A stretch of DNA of 64,000 nt from Chryseobacterium sp. 7. GTDB lineage: Bacteria; Bacteroidota; Bacteroidia; Flavobacteriales; Weeksellaceae. The translations under genes and the position numbers were made by a program. Every line of letters begins with the position of its first letter. The first letter of the stretch is position 1. A model generated the notes under the pieces. That model saw only the letters and a program-made list of their open reading frames with translations. It made no database searches and was not told the DNA's origin. Below, in pieces: positions 16,612 through 26,049 of the stretch. The stretch spans positions 4,092,001 to 4,156,000 of the forward strand of contig NZ_RCCA01000001.1 of the NCBI RefSeq assembly GCF_003663845.1, written 5' to 3'.

Positions 16612-17346
16612 TTAAGGTAATTTTGCGGCCAGGCTTTCCGGAAGCATCTTTAAAATAAAGTAAATGATCTTCCATTTGTAATTCGGAACAATAGTGAAGG
16701 AGTTTCCTGCATTCACAATACATCTTGCCACATAATCCGGCTCCATGATCAATGACTCATTCAATTCCAACCCTTCATTGATTTTTGTTCTGATATAACC
16801 AATGACTAAAGCATTCACAATGATTTTACGGGAAGCAAGCTCCTGTCTTAATCCGGCAAGAAACTGGGTAAATGCCGCTTTGGTACTTCCGTAGACAAAA
16901 TTGCTTTTTCTCCCTCTTACCCCAGACAGGGAGGATAGACCGATGATTCTTTCAAGATTTTTGTTGCTTTTATCCATCGCAATAATGCTCAGTATAGAAA
17001 CACCACCCATATAATTGACCTCCATCATTTGTTTAGCACCTTTGAAATCTGCCAAAGCATTTTGATTGTCGACTAAAAATCCTGCCGCATATACCACGAT
17101 ATGAGGTTTTGTGGAAAGATCAGAATAGAATTTCTGATGAGAATCAAAATCCGCTGCATCAAAAGACAAAACAGAAACTTTTGAGCGGTCAAGATGATTG
17201 AAATGAATAAAATCTTCCAAAGATGCGGTATTTCTGGAAGCTGCAATTACCACAAATCCTTTTTCTACATATTGCTTAATGCATTGCTTTGCCACATCTG
17301 AATTGGCGCCCAGAATAAGAACTGTTTTGTTTGTGTTTTGATTCAT
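16612..17346 (-). CDS. SDR family NAD(P)-dependent oxidoreductase
   Basis: The 244-residue Rossmann-fold enzyme has the N-terminal nucleotide-binding segment VLILGANSDVAKQC, a variant of TGxxxGxG. It also has the NAG-like position as VVYAAG and the catalytic YGSTK (Tyr-x-x-x-Lys) with an upstream Ser (GLSSLSG). The GANSDVA variant and length recall reductases acting on sugar-lipid intermediates such as the DprE2 type, but no partner oxidase is adjacent, so the substrate is left open. It lies downstream of yajC on the same strand, beyond a very strong terminator. Confidence 0.85.
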   Translation of the reverse strand: MNQNTNKTVLILGANSDVAKQCIKQYVEKGFVVIAASRNTASLEDFIHFNHLDRSKVSVLSFDAADFDSHQKFYSDLSTKPHIVVYAAGFLVDNQNALADFKGAKQMMEVNYMGGVSILSIIAMDKSNKNLERIIGLSSLSGVRGRKSNFVYGSTKAAFTQFLAGLRQELASRKIIVNALVIGYIRTKINEGLELNESLIMEPDYVARCIVNAGNSFTIVPNYKWKIIYFILKMLPESLAAKLP

Positions 17347-17412
17347 GGGGCAAAGATAATTTTTTATTAAATATTAATTTTACAAATGAGCACAAAGGCT
17401 CTTAATCTATGA

Positions 17413-17457
17413 TATAAAAAAGCTACGGCGGGTGAACTTCGTTCACCCGCCGCAGCT
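17413..17457 (-). terminator. Very strong GC-rich terminator after yajC
   Basis: 17-bp stem with one A-C mismatch (arms 17421-17437 and 17441-17457, core CGGCGGGTGAAC) and a 3-base loop. On the minus strand it is followed by TTTTTT, so it terminates the nusB-DUF1573-yajC unit. Confidence 0.88.
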
Positions 17458-17475
17458 AAATATTTTCAGACTGAA

Positions 17476-17838
17476 TTATTTCTTTTCTTCAGTTACTGTA
17501 TCTTTTTTGTCATCTGCTTTATCCGCAGATTTTGCTTTATCTCCAAAACGGGATTCTGTCATTTCTCTGGAAACCGCTGCTTTTTCAAACTTGAGTTTTC
17601 CTGATAATGTTTCAATCACAAAACCGTCATCCTGAACCTGAGCAATTCTTCCGTGAAGCCCTGATGTAAGTACTACTCTAGTCCCTACTTTAAGGTTTTC
17701 CTGAAAATTTTTCTCCTGTTTTTGTTTTTTCATCTGAGGTCTGATCATCAGGAAATAAAATCCTACAAACATTACCCCCATCATGATCAGCATCATAGGA
17801 GAAGAACCTCCTGCTGCCTGTAAAAATAGTGTCAACAT
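17476..17838 (-). CDS. yajC: Preprotein translocase subunit YajC
   Basis: YajC is a small membrane protein that associates with SecDF and the Sec translocon. The 120-residue product has one N-terminal transmembrane helix (PMMLIMMGVMFVGFYFLMI), the RPQMKKQKQ basic turn, and the soluble segment KVGTRVVLTSGLHGRIAQVQ, all typical of YajC. The tail is long and charged (KAKSADKADDKKD). It is the last gene of a nusB-DUF1573-yajC unit, with 10 bases separating it from the lipoprotein gene. Confidence 0.95.
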   Translation of the reverse strand: MLTLFLQAAGGSSPMMLIMMGVMFVGFYFLMIRPQMKKQKQEKNFQENLKVGTRVVLTSGLHGRIAQVQDDGFVIETLSGKLKFEKAAVSREMTESRFGDKAKSADKADDKKDTVTEEKK

Positions 17839-17848
17839 ATTCTAAATA

Positions 17849-18355
17849 TTATGGTTGAATGTTCGCAGTGAACGTTAATCTGATTGGAGCTTTCTCTACG
17901 TTTGCAAAAACATCTGCATACTTCTGAACGTTTCCGTCAAAGCTTGAAGAGTCAAAATGCAAAGTAATTTTTCCTTTTTTACCAGGCATGATTGGTTCTT
18001 TTGTAAAGTCAGGAGCAGTACATCCGCATCCAGGCTTCACTTCAGAAATGATCAATGGATTTTTCCCGGTATTGGTAATTTCGTATACGTGCTCTACTTT
18101 ATCTCCTTTTTTGATTTTTCCAAAATCGAAGCTGTTTTCAGATAAAGCAACAGAAGTAGATGGTTCGTTAGAAACCGGAGCAGGTGTTTCACCAGTTCCA
18201 GGTACTGCAGTAGAACCAGTAGTTACCGGAGCCGCAACAGCTGTAGAATCAGTAGTTGCAGTTTCAGTACTTTGAGTTTCTTTGTTTTCTTTTTTACATG
18301 AAACTAACCCAAAGCCTATAATAGACAAGGCGATAATTGATAACGTCTTTTTCAT
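17849..18355 (-). CDS. DUF1573 lipoprotein
   Basis: The 168-residue protein has a lipobox (GLVSC, Cys20), a Thr/Ser/Pro/Val-rich linker (about residues 25-68), and a C-terminal DUF1573 domain of Ig-like fold. The domain runs from ENSFDFGKIKKGDKVEHVYEI to LTFTANIQP and carries the conserved KPGCGCTAPD motif. DUF1573 is common in Bacteroidetes envelope proteins and its function is unknown. It starts right after nusB (2-base gap) and precedes yajC, suggesting a link to secretion or membrane biogenesis, though that may be only operon economy. Confidence 0.88.
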   Translation of the reverse strand: MKKTLSIIALSIIGFGLVSCKKENKETQSTETATTDSTAVAAPVTTGSTAVPGTGETPAPVSNEPSTSVALSENSFDFGKIKKGDKVEHVYEITNTGKNPLIISEVKPGCGCTAPDFTKEPIMPGKKGKITLHFDSSSFDGNVQKYADVFANVEKAPIRLTFTANIQP

Positions 18356-18356
18356 T

Positions 18357-19262
18357 TTATATTCTATTTTGATCTTTACAATATTTATCTAAAATACCAT
18401 TGATGAAGATATTGGAACGGTCTGTAGCAAATACTTTTGCAATTTCAATATATTCGTTAATAATCACTCTTGAAGGCGTGAAAGCAAAGTTATCCAGCTC
18501 TGCAATTGCTGTAGACAAAATGACTTTGTCCATTAGAGAAACTCTTTCCAGATCCCAGTTTTCCAGTCTTTCTTCAAGTTTCTTTTCGTTGTTTTCCCAG
18601 TTGTTCAGGGTATCTCTCAACAATTTTGCAGCGAATGTTTTATCTTCTTCATCTTTAATCATTTTGATCAAAGTTCTGCTTTCTTCATCTTCTCTCAGGA
18701 AACCGATTGTTTTTTGTACCATTGAATTGGCAATATGGATATCATCATACCATGAAAGTTCCTTATCTCCTAAGTAATCGTGAAAATCTTCATTTTCAGC
18801 AATATATCTTAAGAATAATTTACCGATAAATTTTTGATCATCTTCAAAAGAGTATCCTTCTTCTTTCATGAAATCCTGATAACGTTTTCCAGCCGTAATT
18901 CTCTGGAAAGTCTTCACCAATAAGTCATCATGCATGTCCCATTTCAATTGCTTGTGCTGACCTGTAAAGAATAATCTTTCAGGATTTTCTTCCAGCTTAA
19001 GCAATACCTGGTTGTTGATGAATTTTTGGTTAGGATTAATATCAGCATCAGTTTTAAGATATTTATTCTTACCAATTTCGATCTGATTCTCTGCCAAATC
19101 TTTCAGACCCACCAAAAAGTTGAGCTGATAGATGTATAGATAATAGATTTTCTCTATCCCGGCAAACATGTTTTTCTCTAAAACATCAAATTTTACAGGA
19201 TTTTGGTAGTAAGAATACACGGTCTGTACTACTTTTTCACGGATTTGTCGTCTTCCTAACAT
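18357..19262 (-). CDS. nusB: Transcription antitermination protein NusB
   Basis: NusB binds boxA RNA with S10 and supports rRNA antitermination. The 301-residue product has the N-terminal start LGRRQIREKVVQTVYSYYQNP and a C-terminal NusB core (about 190-295) with EERLENWDLERVSLMDKVILSTAIAEL (in pieces) and RVIINEYIEIAKVF. It is about twice the length of the E. coli protein because of an inserted or extended N-terminal half, as in other Bacteroidetes. First gene of the nusB-DUF1573-yajC operon; divergent from the ABC exporter gene. Confidence 0.93.
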   Translation of the reverse strand: MLGRRQIREKVVQTVYSYYQNPVKFDVLEKNMFAGIEKIYYLYIYQLNFLVGLKDLAENQIEIGKNKYLKTDADINPNQKFINNQVLLKLEENPERLFFTGQHKQLKWDMHDDLLVKTFQRITAGKRYQDFMKEEGYSFEDDQKFIGKLFLRYIAENEDFHDYLGDKELSWYDDIHIANSMVQKTIGFLREDEESRTLIKMIKDEEDKTFAAKLLRDTLNNWENNEKKLEERLENWDLERVSLMDKVILSTAIAELDNFAFTPSRVIINEYIEIAKVFATDRSNIFINGILDKYCKDQNRI

Positions 19263-19353
19263 TCAAAGAGCTTTTTTATGGCTGCAAAGATACAAAATTT
19301 AAAATTGATGAAATTCGTAGTGTGATGACATTTTTGTAATTTTGTGCAACTAT

Positions 19354-21014
19354 ATGAAAGCGCTTAAAACCTTAAACCCTTATTTTTGGAAACACAAACT
19401 CTTGCTGTTTTGGGGGTACTATTTATCATTGCCAGTAATTTCTTCAATATATATAAGGTACAGTTCGTAGGAAAATCTGTGGATGAACTTACAAAAAGTG
19501 GAAATCTTGGCTTTAACAATCAGGTTCTTATTTATGTTGGAATTATTGTAGGATGTTCTCTTCTGACCGGAATTTTCACCTTCATGATGAGACAGACCAT
19601 CATTGTTGCTTCCAGAAGAATAGAATATGAACTTAAGAATAAAATCTACAGACATTACCAGGATTTATCTTTAACGGATTATAAGCAGACAACTATTGGG
19701 GATTTAATGAACAGATTGAGCGAAGACGTTGTTGCCGTAAGAATGTATCTTGGTCCGGGTGTCATGTATGTGGCTAACCTTATTGTTCTTGTAGTCATCA
19801 CAGCTATTTATATGGTGAAAACGGATGCTTCCATGACAATGTGGACGCTTCTTCCGCTTCCCATTTTGTCTTTTGCTATTTATAAGGTAAGCTCCATCAT
19901 CAATAAAAAGTCGAAAATCATGCAGAAAAGCCAGTCTGCCATTTCAACTTTTGTCCAGGACAGCTTTTCCGGAATCCGTGTGGTAAAATTCTTTGCAAGG
20001 GAAAAATATATTGAAAAAAACTACGGAATTAAAGTAACGGATTATCAGAATAAAGCTTTGGATCTAGCCAAGACTGAAGCTTATTTCTTTACGATTATTC
20101 TTTTTGTCATCGGATTGCTGAATGTAGCTATTATCTGGATTGGAGGAACCAAATACATTGCCGGAGAATTGAGCATCGGTAAAATTGCAGATTTCTTCAT
20201 GTATATCAACACTTTGATTTTCCCTTTCTCTATGGTAGGATGGGTAACTTCTGTAAACCAGAGAGCTGAAGCCTCTATGCAGAGGATCAATGAATTCATG
20301 GATAAAAAATCTGAGATCATTAATACCAATTTTGAAAACTATCCTATTCAAGGAGATATCGAATTCAGAAACGTTTCTTATGTATATCCGAATACGGGAA
20401 TCAAAGCACTGGAAAACTTAAGCTTTAAAGTTAAAGCCGGAGAATCTTTAGCCATTATGGGTAAAACCGGAAGTGGAAAATCAACGATAGCTTTACTGCT
20501 TTGTCGTTTAATAGATCCCACAGAAGGCGAAATTTTAATTGACGGTAAAAATCTTAAAGATCATAATCTGAATAACTACAGAGACTATATCGGATATATT
20601 CCTCAGGAGAGCTATTTATTCTCTGATTCTATAGAAAATAACATTGGTTTTGCCATTGATCATCCGTCGCATGAGAAAGTGGTAGAATATGCCAATATTG
20701 CGGATGTTCATAAAAATATTATAGAGTTTAAAGAGCAATATAAAACACTTGTTGGTGAACGCGGGGTAATGCTTTCGGGGGGACAAAAGCAAAGAATATG
20801 CATTGCAAGAGCCTTGATTAAAGACCCGAATATCATCATTTTTGACGATTCTTTATCTGCTTTAGACACCGAAACAGAGCAAAATATCCTGGAGAATATT
20901 GACAAAAAAATAAGTAATGCCACTTCCATAATCATCACACACAGAGAGTCTAGCGCTCAAAAAGCGGATCAAATTCTCAACCTTACGGAAATTACCAATT
21001 CTGTAACTGCTTAG
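19354..21014 (+). CDS. ABC exporter (membrane + ATPase), with an N-terminal frameshift
   Basis: This is a half-transporter with about six transmembrane helices (residues about 15-300) fused to an ATPase. The ATPase shows Walker [10 protein letters not shown], signature LSGGQKQRICIARAL, Walker B IIIFDDS and the H-loop ITHRESS. An ATG at 19354 gives MKALKTLNPYFWKHKLLLFWG, the usual beginning, but the frame then runs to a stop. The rest reads in another frame (VLFIIASNFFNIYKVQF onward). One more G in the G5 run at 19412-19416 would restore a protein of about 553 residues. Without it the main frame has only a TTG start at 19386. A TAATTTTG promoter box precedes the ATG. The substrate may be lipid or peptide and cannot be told. 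Confidence 0.88.
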
Positions 21015-21054
21015 CCATTTCGTTCTCAATTGTTAAATAAATCATAAAAAAAAT

Positions 21055-21084
21055 TTTGTGATTAAAAGAATTCTTTTATATTTG
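21055..21084 (+). promoter_or_regulatory. Promoter of the DUF3276 gene
   Basis: TTTG (21055-21058), 18 bases, TATATTTG (21077-21084). Good match to the Bacteroidetes consensus. Confidence 0.7.
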
Positions 21085-21113
21085 TTCTTAACAAGATTAA
21101 AAAATATCTAACA

Positions 21114-21449
21114 ATGAGTGAATACAAGGAACGCCATGAAAATGAAATTTTCACTAAGGTGTTAAAAGCAGGGAGAAGAACTTATTTCTTTGATGTGCGC
21201 GAGACGAAAGCAGGAGATTATTATCTTACAATCACTGAGAGTAAGAAGAATTTCGGAGAGAATGGGGAAGCTACATTCGAGAAGCATAAAATTTACCTTT
21301 ATAAGGAAGATTTTAAAAGTTTCCAGGAGATGTTTAATGAGTCCACAGATTTCATCATTAATGAAAAGGGTGAGGATGTAATTTCAGAAAAACATGACAA
21401 AGACTTTAAGAGCAGATCTTTCACTATTGATTCTGACGACGAAGTTTAA
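21114..21449 (+). CDS. DUF3276 / PUR-alpha-like nucleic-acid-binding protein
   Basis: The 111-residue protein (MSEYKERHENEIFTKVLKAG, then RRTYFFDVRETKAGDYYLTITESKK in pieces) matches DUF3276. This is a Bacteroidetes family with the PUR fold, related to Pur-alpha and Borrelia BpuR, which bind single-stranded DNA or RNA. The alternating pattern of beta strands, the KxGRRTYFFDV core and the acidic tail support the call. It has its own promoter and terminator. A general RNA or DNA chaperone role is inference from the fold family. Confidence 0.9.
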   Translation: MSEYKERHENEIFTKVLKAGRRTYFFDVRETKAGDYYLTITESKKNFGENGEATFEKHKIYLYKEDFKSFQEMFNESTDFIINEKGEDVISEKHDKDFKSRSFTIDSDDEV

Positions 21450-21469
21450 AAAAGAATATTTAAAAACAC

Positions 21470-21496
21470 AAGCATCTGAAAAAGATGCTTTTTTTA
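21470..21496 (+). terminator. Terminator of the DUF3276 gene
   Basis: AAGCATCT / AGATGCTT stem with T-run. Confidence 0.88.
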
Positions 21497-21511
21497 TGCC
21501 TTATAGTCAAA

Positions 21512-21540
21512 ACATAAAAAAACGGGCCAAAGCCCGTTTC
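21512..21540 (-). terminator. Terminator of the toroid/FG-GAP gene
   Basis: AAACGGGC-TTTG-GCCCGTTT read on the minus strand, followed by T-run. Confidence 0.85.
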
Positions 21541-21559
21541 TATTGAATATTATAATTTC

Positions 21560-23890
21560 TTATTTTACAGATACTATTTCTTTAGATTCCTCTTTATTTA
21601 ATGATGAAGATTTCAGGAAACTGAATAAGACTTCCGGCAACTCATTTCTACAAGGATCTGCAGTTCTGTTATTCAAGTTAATCACACTATTTGTAACATT
21701 TGCAGCAGAAAACATTACAATACCTCCATCTTTTCTAAGTGTAGCTAATTCTTCATTTTTAGTGCTTGCATCAAAATTTCCAAAACACATTACATTATTT
21801 TTGGTTTGTAAAACAGGGAACTTTTCAGCAGTAATACCCGATAAGACATTTCCGTTTAATTTAAATAGCTTATAATCCCCGTCAAAGTTTCTGTGAGCAA
21901 TAATTTCAGCAGCACCATCAGCATCAATATCTCCCACAGCCAACCCTTTCCAGTCTGAAGCTGAACCCCAGTTTGTAAATTCAGTAATTTTTGTAAGAAC
22001 ACCACTATCACTAACACGATAAACATGGATACCATTATAGATAGCGTTATTATCATCAGCATCCACAAGCAGTACTAATTCATCTTTACCATCTTTATCA
22101 AGATCACCCGATGCCACTGCTTTGATTTTAGAACTTGCAGGCAGATTAAGGGTATTTAAATACACTGACTGCATATCTGTTCCAACAAATTTGCTCACTC
22201 TAGCCTCTTTATTAAAGTTTCTTACGGTAATAACATCATCTTTTCCGCCACTGATAAAGTTTCCAGCAACAACACCTGCCCACTCTGACTGAGCTCCCCA
22301 TCCTGTATATCTGGTATGCTCCACAATGTTTCCGTTTTCAATTTTCAAAACGTAAATACCATTTTCAGATGCATCTGCATGATCATTTAAAGCTATAATT
22401 TCACTTTTACTATCTCCAAAGAAATCACCTGCGGCCAATCCTTTCCAGTTGTTTGAACCCCCGTATACTTTGGCAGTAGTAACTTGTTGAAAACCTCTGT
22501 CATGCGGTTCCAGAATCTGCATCAACCCATCAAAATTTCTTATTACCACAAATTCTTCGTCGCTATCTCCATCAAAATTACCGTTTGCAATACCTCTCCA
22601 ATCAGAATCTTCTCCATACTCATGATCTGTATTGACAGGTACAACTAAGTTTTCAAAATTTGATAAAAGCGCCCATGTGATAGAAGAATCAAATACCGTT
22701 ATGTTACTATAATAATTTTTGGCAGCCTGTAAATCAGAAACGATCTGATATAATGTTTTATCATCGTATTGAGATAAATACAGCCATAAATAAGCTGTAT
22801 AAGTTCCGTATCTTGGAGTCACAGTAGGATCAGAAGTATTAACATTATACTTGATATTCCAATTCTCACCATTATAATTAACCCCATTTTTTATATGTAA
22901 AGGAGAGATATAAATATCTTTTGTCAACGTTTTGGTATATGCATTTATATCCGTAGTGGTATAAATAAGGCTTCCATTGATTGAAATACCATACTTATTA
23001 CATTCATAAGGAAAAGCTGCTGTCAAGTCTGCATGGGAAATATCTTCACGTAAATCATCGTGTTTCCAATAGGTCCAGACATTTGACCCCAAAGTAGAAT
23101 TAAGCTGAGTATTTGATTTTATAAAATTAGCAATTTTATTGAGCTGGGTAAGATAATTATTGTCACTCGTTGCTCTATACATCTGTACCAGCACTCTTCC
23201 TACTGAACTTTGCATATTAAATGGCAAAATTTCTCCTGGATAAGCTATTGGCGGATTATTATCATTTCGTTCTTTATAATACCCTATAGTAGTAGATCCT
23301 GGTTCTGTATACCACTGGTCTGCATGATAAGCAAGTGTTTCTTTTATTTTCTGGATAAGGTCATTAGCAATTGTAATATAGTTTTGACCTGCATAACGAC
23401 CTGTTGGTGAATCATATGTTAAATTTTGAATAGCAGTATTATTTTTAACTATTGCGGCAAACTTAGCCATAGGATAGGTAATATTAGCACTATGCACCAA
23501 ATGAGAATAAGGTAAACCTGTTGTATCCGTTGATGCATTGTAATGATTAGTAGACCAGGCAGCCCCAGAAACATGGCGGTAATCATAAATTATCGGATAT
23601 CCCAGCGTCGGATTTCTCAGGTCATCTCTTCTGTCAATAGTATTTCCGATGCACTTAATTAAAGTTTCTGCATACTTCTTTTCAAGTGTTTTTTCATACA
23701 TTAAAACCAATGCTTCCATATGAGCAGGTACACCCCAGGCAAACTCAAGCTGATCGGGGCTTGTTGAATTACCATCCCATTGGTCAAGGCCTCTGGTATC
23801 AAAAAGACGTTTATAATAAGATTGGGAACCTGATTGTGAATAGGATTTTATTGCCAAAAAGGCAATAAGAATGGTAAAGAGTTTTTTCAT
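21560..23890 (-). CDS. Secreted protein: alpha-helical toroid-like domain plus FG-GAP/VCBS beta-propeller
   Basis: The 776-residue protein has a Sec signal peptide (MKKLFTILIAFLAIKSYSQ). The N-terminal 400 residues are rich in paired helices and aromatic motifs (LEFAWGVPAHMEALVLMYEKT, NVWTYWKHDDLREDISHADL, in pieces). They resemble alpha/alpha-toroid carbohydrate-active enzymes (epimerase- or lyase-like), but I cannot name a family. From about residue 430 to 720 there are six integrin-like FG-GAP/VCBS repeats with calcium-type DxDxDGxxE loops (GNFDGDSDEEF, GDLDKDGKDEL, GDIDADGAAEI) and recurring W(K/R)GxA. No T9SS C-terminal domain is visible. The start at 23890 gives the natural signal peptide. 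Function: probably polysaccharide binding or degradation. Confidence 0.75.
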   Translation of the reverse strand: MKKLFTILIAFLAIKSYSQSGSQSYYKRLFDTRGLDQWDGNSTSPDQLEFAWGVPAHMEALVLMYEKTLEKKYAETLIKCIGNTIDRRDDLRNPTLGYPIIYDYRHVSGAAWSTNHYNASTDTTGLPYSHLVHSANITYPMAKFAAIVKNNTAIQNLTYDSPTGRYAGQNYITIANDLIQKIKETLAYHADQWYTEPGSTTIGYYKERNDNNPPIAYPGEILPFNMQSSVGRVLVQMYRATSDNNYLTQLNKIANFIKSNTQLNSTLGSNVWTYWKHDDLREDISHADLTAAFPYECNKYGISINGSLIYTTTDINAYTKTLTKDIYISPLHIKNGVNYNGENWNIKYNVNTSDPTVTPRYGTYTAYLWLYLSQYDDKTLYQIVSDLQAAKNYYSNITVFDSSITWALLSNFENLVVPVNTDHEYGEDSDWRGIANGNFDGDSDEEFVVIRNFDGLMQILEPHDRGFQQVTTAKVYGGSNNWKGLAAGDFFGDSKSEIIALNDHADASENGIYVLKIENGNIVEHTRYTGWGAQSEWAGVVAGNFISGGKDDVITVRNFNKEARVSKFVGTDMQSVYLNTLNLPASSKIKAVASGDLDKDGKDELVLLVDADDNNAIYNGIHVYRVSDSGVLTKITEFTNWGSASDWKGLAVGDIDADGAAEIIAHRNFDGDYKLFKLNGNVLSGITAEKFPVLQTKNNVMCFGNFDASTKNEELATLRKDGGIVMFSAANVTNSVINLNNRTADPCRNELPEVLFSFLKSSSLNKEESKEIVSVK

Positions 23891-24051
23891 GTTAATAGCT
23901 TTGATTAAGATAATTTTGATGAGATTTTTTCTCACGATACTGGTTAAACAAATATAAAAGTTTTAATCACCAAACATAGAATTTATTTAAAGATCTTTTA
24001 AATTACACTTTGTAAGCTGAGGGAAGAGTTTATAAATACAGGAATGGAAAA

Positions 24052-24082
24052 CATAAAAAAGCCTTTCAAATTTTGAAAGGCT
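24052..24082 (-). terminator. Terminator of the beta-helix protein gene
   Basis: AGCCTTTC-AAAATTT-GAAAGGCT hairpin on the minus strand with following T-run. Confidence 0.85.
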
Positions 24083-24109
24083 AACAATACGGTAACATAT
24101 ATCCGTAAC

Positions 24110-25780
24110 TTATTTCTTTATAAATTTTTCTGTAATAATTTTATTTTCCGTCACTACATTGAGAATATATGTCCCTGGCAGGAATACTGAAATCTCAACC
24201 TTCGATTCTTTAGTGCTTTTTATAAGTTGTCCGGATATATTAAAGACTTCAGCCTTCAAAATTTTATCATTGGTCTGTATATTCAAAACATCTTTAGCTG
24301 GATTAGGATAAATTCTAAACTGGTCAATTTTTAATTCTTTAATACCCAGATTACCCATCAATTCATAGGCTCCTACGTCAGGATTACCCAAGCGAGTCAT
24401 TCCTGTTATATCATCGGTTGGTGCATCCGTCAATTGTCCGTAATTGATGGCGACACTATTGGGCAATAATGACAATCCATCATCTGAAGTTCTTAAAATA
24501 CCGTCTGCCCCAAAAACATTGGCTGCATCTTTAAAGCCCGGATTAGTCTGGAATATATTATTTGGATAGCCATACAAAGAATTTTGGTTTGCTGAGGTAT
24601 AAAAACCGGAGGGTAATTGGAATATATTGTTGTAGAAATAATTCTCAGCCGGCCAGTCATCATGATTTTTATAATCTGCTCCGGGCTGGCTATCTGTGCC
24701 ATTAATATTGCCCCAAAATATATTATTTTTCACGAAATTGTTTCCTAAATAAGTAAAAAATCCACCTCCTCTCGTTCCTGTGTTTTTGTAAATGGTATTA
24801 TTAATGACTTTATTTTGTCCATAATAAAGAAAAATCCCTCCTCCCATATAGTTTGAAGTATTTTCGTAAAGCACATTATTCAAAATGATATTTGAACCTT
24901 TCTCCGTATAAATTCCACCACCACCGTAATAATAAGTATCAATCTGGCTAATTCCTCCTTTATTTTTATCGATAATATTTTTACTGATAATATTGTCTAC
25001 TCCCAAAACGGCATATATACCTCCCCCGTCGCCAGTAGCAATGTTATCATGAATATAGTTATTGGTAATGGTATTTGTTCCCTTAAAGACACTCACGCCT
25101 CCTCCATCATAATGCGCTTTATTATTATAGATTTCATTGTCAGAAATAATATTATTGCCAGTTGAAGTATAGATCCCTCCGCCTGAATAGCCACTGTTCA
25201 TATAAATCTTATTATTGGAAATAATATTGTTCCCATTAATAAAATAAATTGCCGGGCCTGCCAGCCTTGAAGCAACATTTCCGTTTACATTGTTATTGAC
25301 AGTACCCATTGCAAAACCATTGGCAATAGAAAAACCATCTAATTTTACACCAATTGCACTGGTACTGTTTCCGGAAAACAGTACAACATGATAACAATTA
25401 TCATTGACTGTTCCTAAAACACCTAAATCACCACTCAGGAGCGTTATATTACTGCTTGTGTCTCGGTCCGTTAATGATGTTTCTGTTCCACTGAAACCAC
25501 CATATACAGAAATACCATCTTTCAGATAAAATGTTTTATCCCGACTATCTGAAGGAAAAGTATTTCCAAAAGGATCTCTGGTAGGAAAATAAGTTCCACT
25601 GGCTACCCAAATTTCATCTCCAATCTGGCTGCTGTTTATTACTGCCTGTAAATCATTACTTGCAGTAGACCATGAAGTATAAGGTGCACTACCACTGTTA
25701 GAATTAGCATTTACATACCTTACCGCTGAAGAAACTACTATAGAATTAAATAAAAAAAGTAAAAAGTATATATTTTTCAT
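24110..25780 (-). CDS. Secreted right-handed beta-helix protein with T9SS sorting domain
   Basis: The 556-residue protein starts with a signal peptide (MKNIYFLLFLFNSIVVSS). It has a long parallel beta-helix (about residues 30-400) built from repeats rich in Asn, Gly and Ile, such as NNIISNNKIYMNSGYSGGGI and GGGIYxxxGxNxIxNNxIYxN units. The N-terminal NDLQAVINSSQIGDEIWVASGTY is the start seen in polymorphic outer-membrane-type and choice-of-anchor beta-helix proteins. The C-terminus (about 485-556) is a type A T9SS domain: FRIYPNPAKDVLNIQ, VFNISGQLIKS, PGTYILNVVT, then a basic end. The protein is therefore exported by the gliding/type IX machinery. No catalytic residues were identified. Confidence 0.85.
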   Translation of the reverse strand: MKNIYFLLFLFNSIVVSSAVRYVNANSNSGSAPYTSWSTASNDLQAVINSSQIGDEIWVASGTYFPTRDPFGNTFPSDSRDKTFYLKDGISVYGGFSGTETSLTDRDTSSNITLLSGDLGVLGTVNDNCYHVVLFSGNSTSAIGVKLDGFSIANGFAMGTVNNNVNGNVASRLAGPAIYFINGNNIISNNKIYMNSGYSGGGIYTSTGNNIISDNEIYNNKAHYDGGGVSVFKGTNTITNNYIHDNIATGDGGGIYAVLGVDNIISKNIIDKNKGGISQIDTYYYGGGGIYTEKGSNIILNNVLYENTSNYMGGGIFLYYGQNKVINNTIYKNTGTRGGGFFTYLGNNFVKNNIFWGNINGTDSQPGADYKNHDDWPAENYFYNNIFQLPSGFYTSANQNSLYGYPNNIFQTNPGFKDAANVFGADGILRTSDDGLSLLPNSVAINYGQLTDAPTDDITGMTRLGNPDVGAYELMGNLGIKELKIDQFRIYPNPAKDVLNIQTNDKILKAEVFNISGQLIKSTKESKVEISVFLPGTYILNVVTENKIITEKFIKK

Positions 25781-25931
25781 TCCCTGATTATGTTCATAAT
25801 TATCATGCAAATATACTTTTTCTAGGACAGTATAAAAAAAATAGCACACTAAAAAGTGGCATATTAATTTAATTGGGTTCTTTTGGGAACAAAAAAAAAC
25901 ACATTTTCAAAAAGAAAATGTGTTAATTTAG

Positions 25932-26006
<75 letters not shown>

Positions 26007-26018
26007 GTTTTGTGAGTG

Positions 26019-26049
26019 CAAATATAGAACATTTTCCTCAACTACCAAA
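26019..26049 (-). promoter_or_regulatory. Consensus promoter of tRNA-His, overlapping the bshB1 3' end
   Basis: Minus strand TTTG (26046-26049), 19 bases, TATATTTG (26019-26026), about 12 bases before the tRNA. The -33 box lies inside the last codons of bshB1. Confidence 0.8.

Noticed and set aside
23851-23867. ATTGCC-AAAAA-GGCAAT palindrome resembling the Crp/Fnr site
   Set aside because: Lies in the signal-peptide codons of the secreted protein gene, and its spacer is 5 rather than 4, so probably chance.
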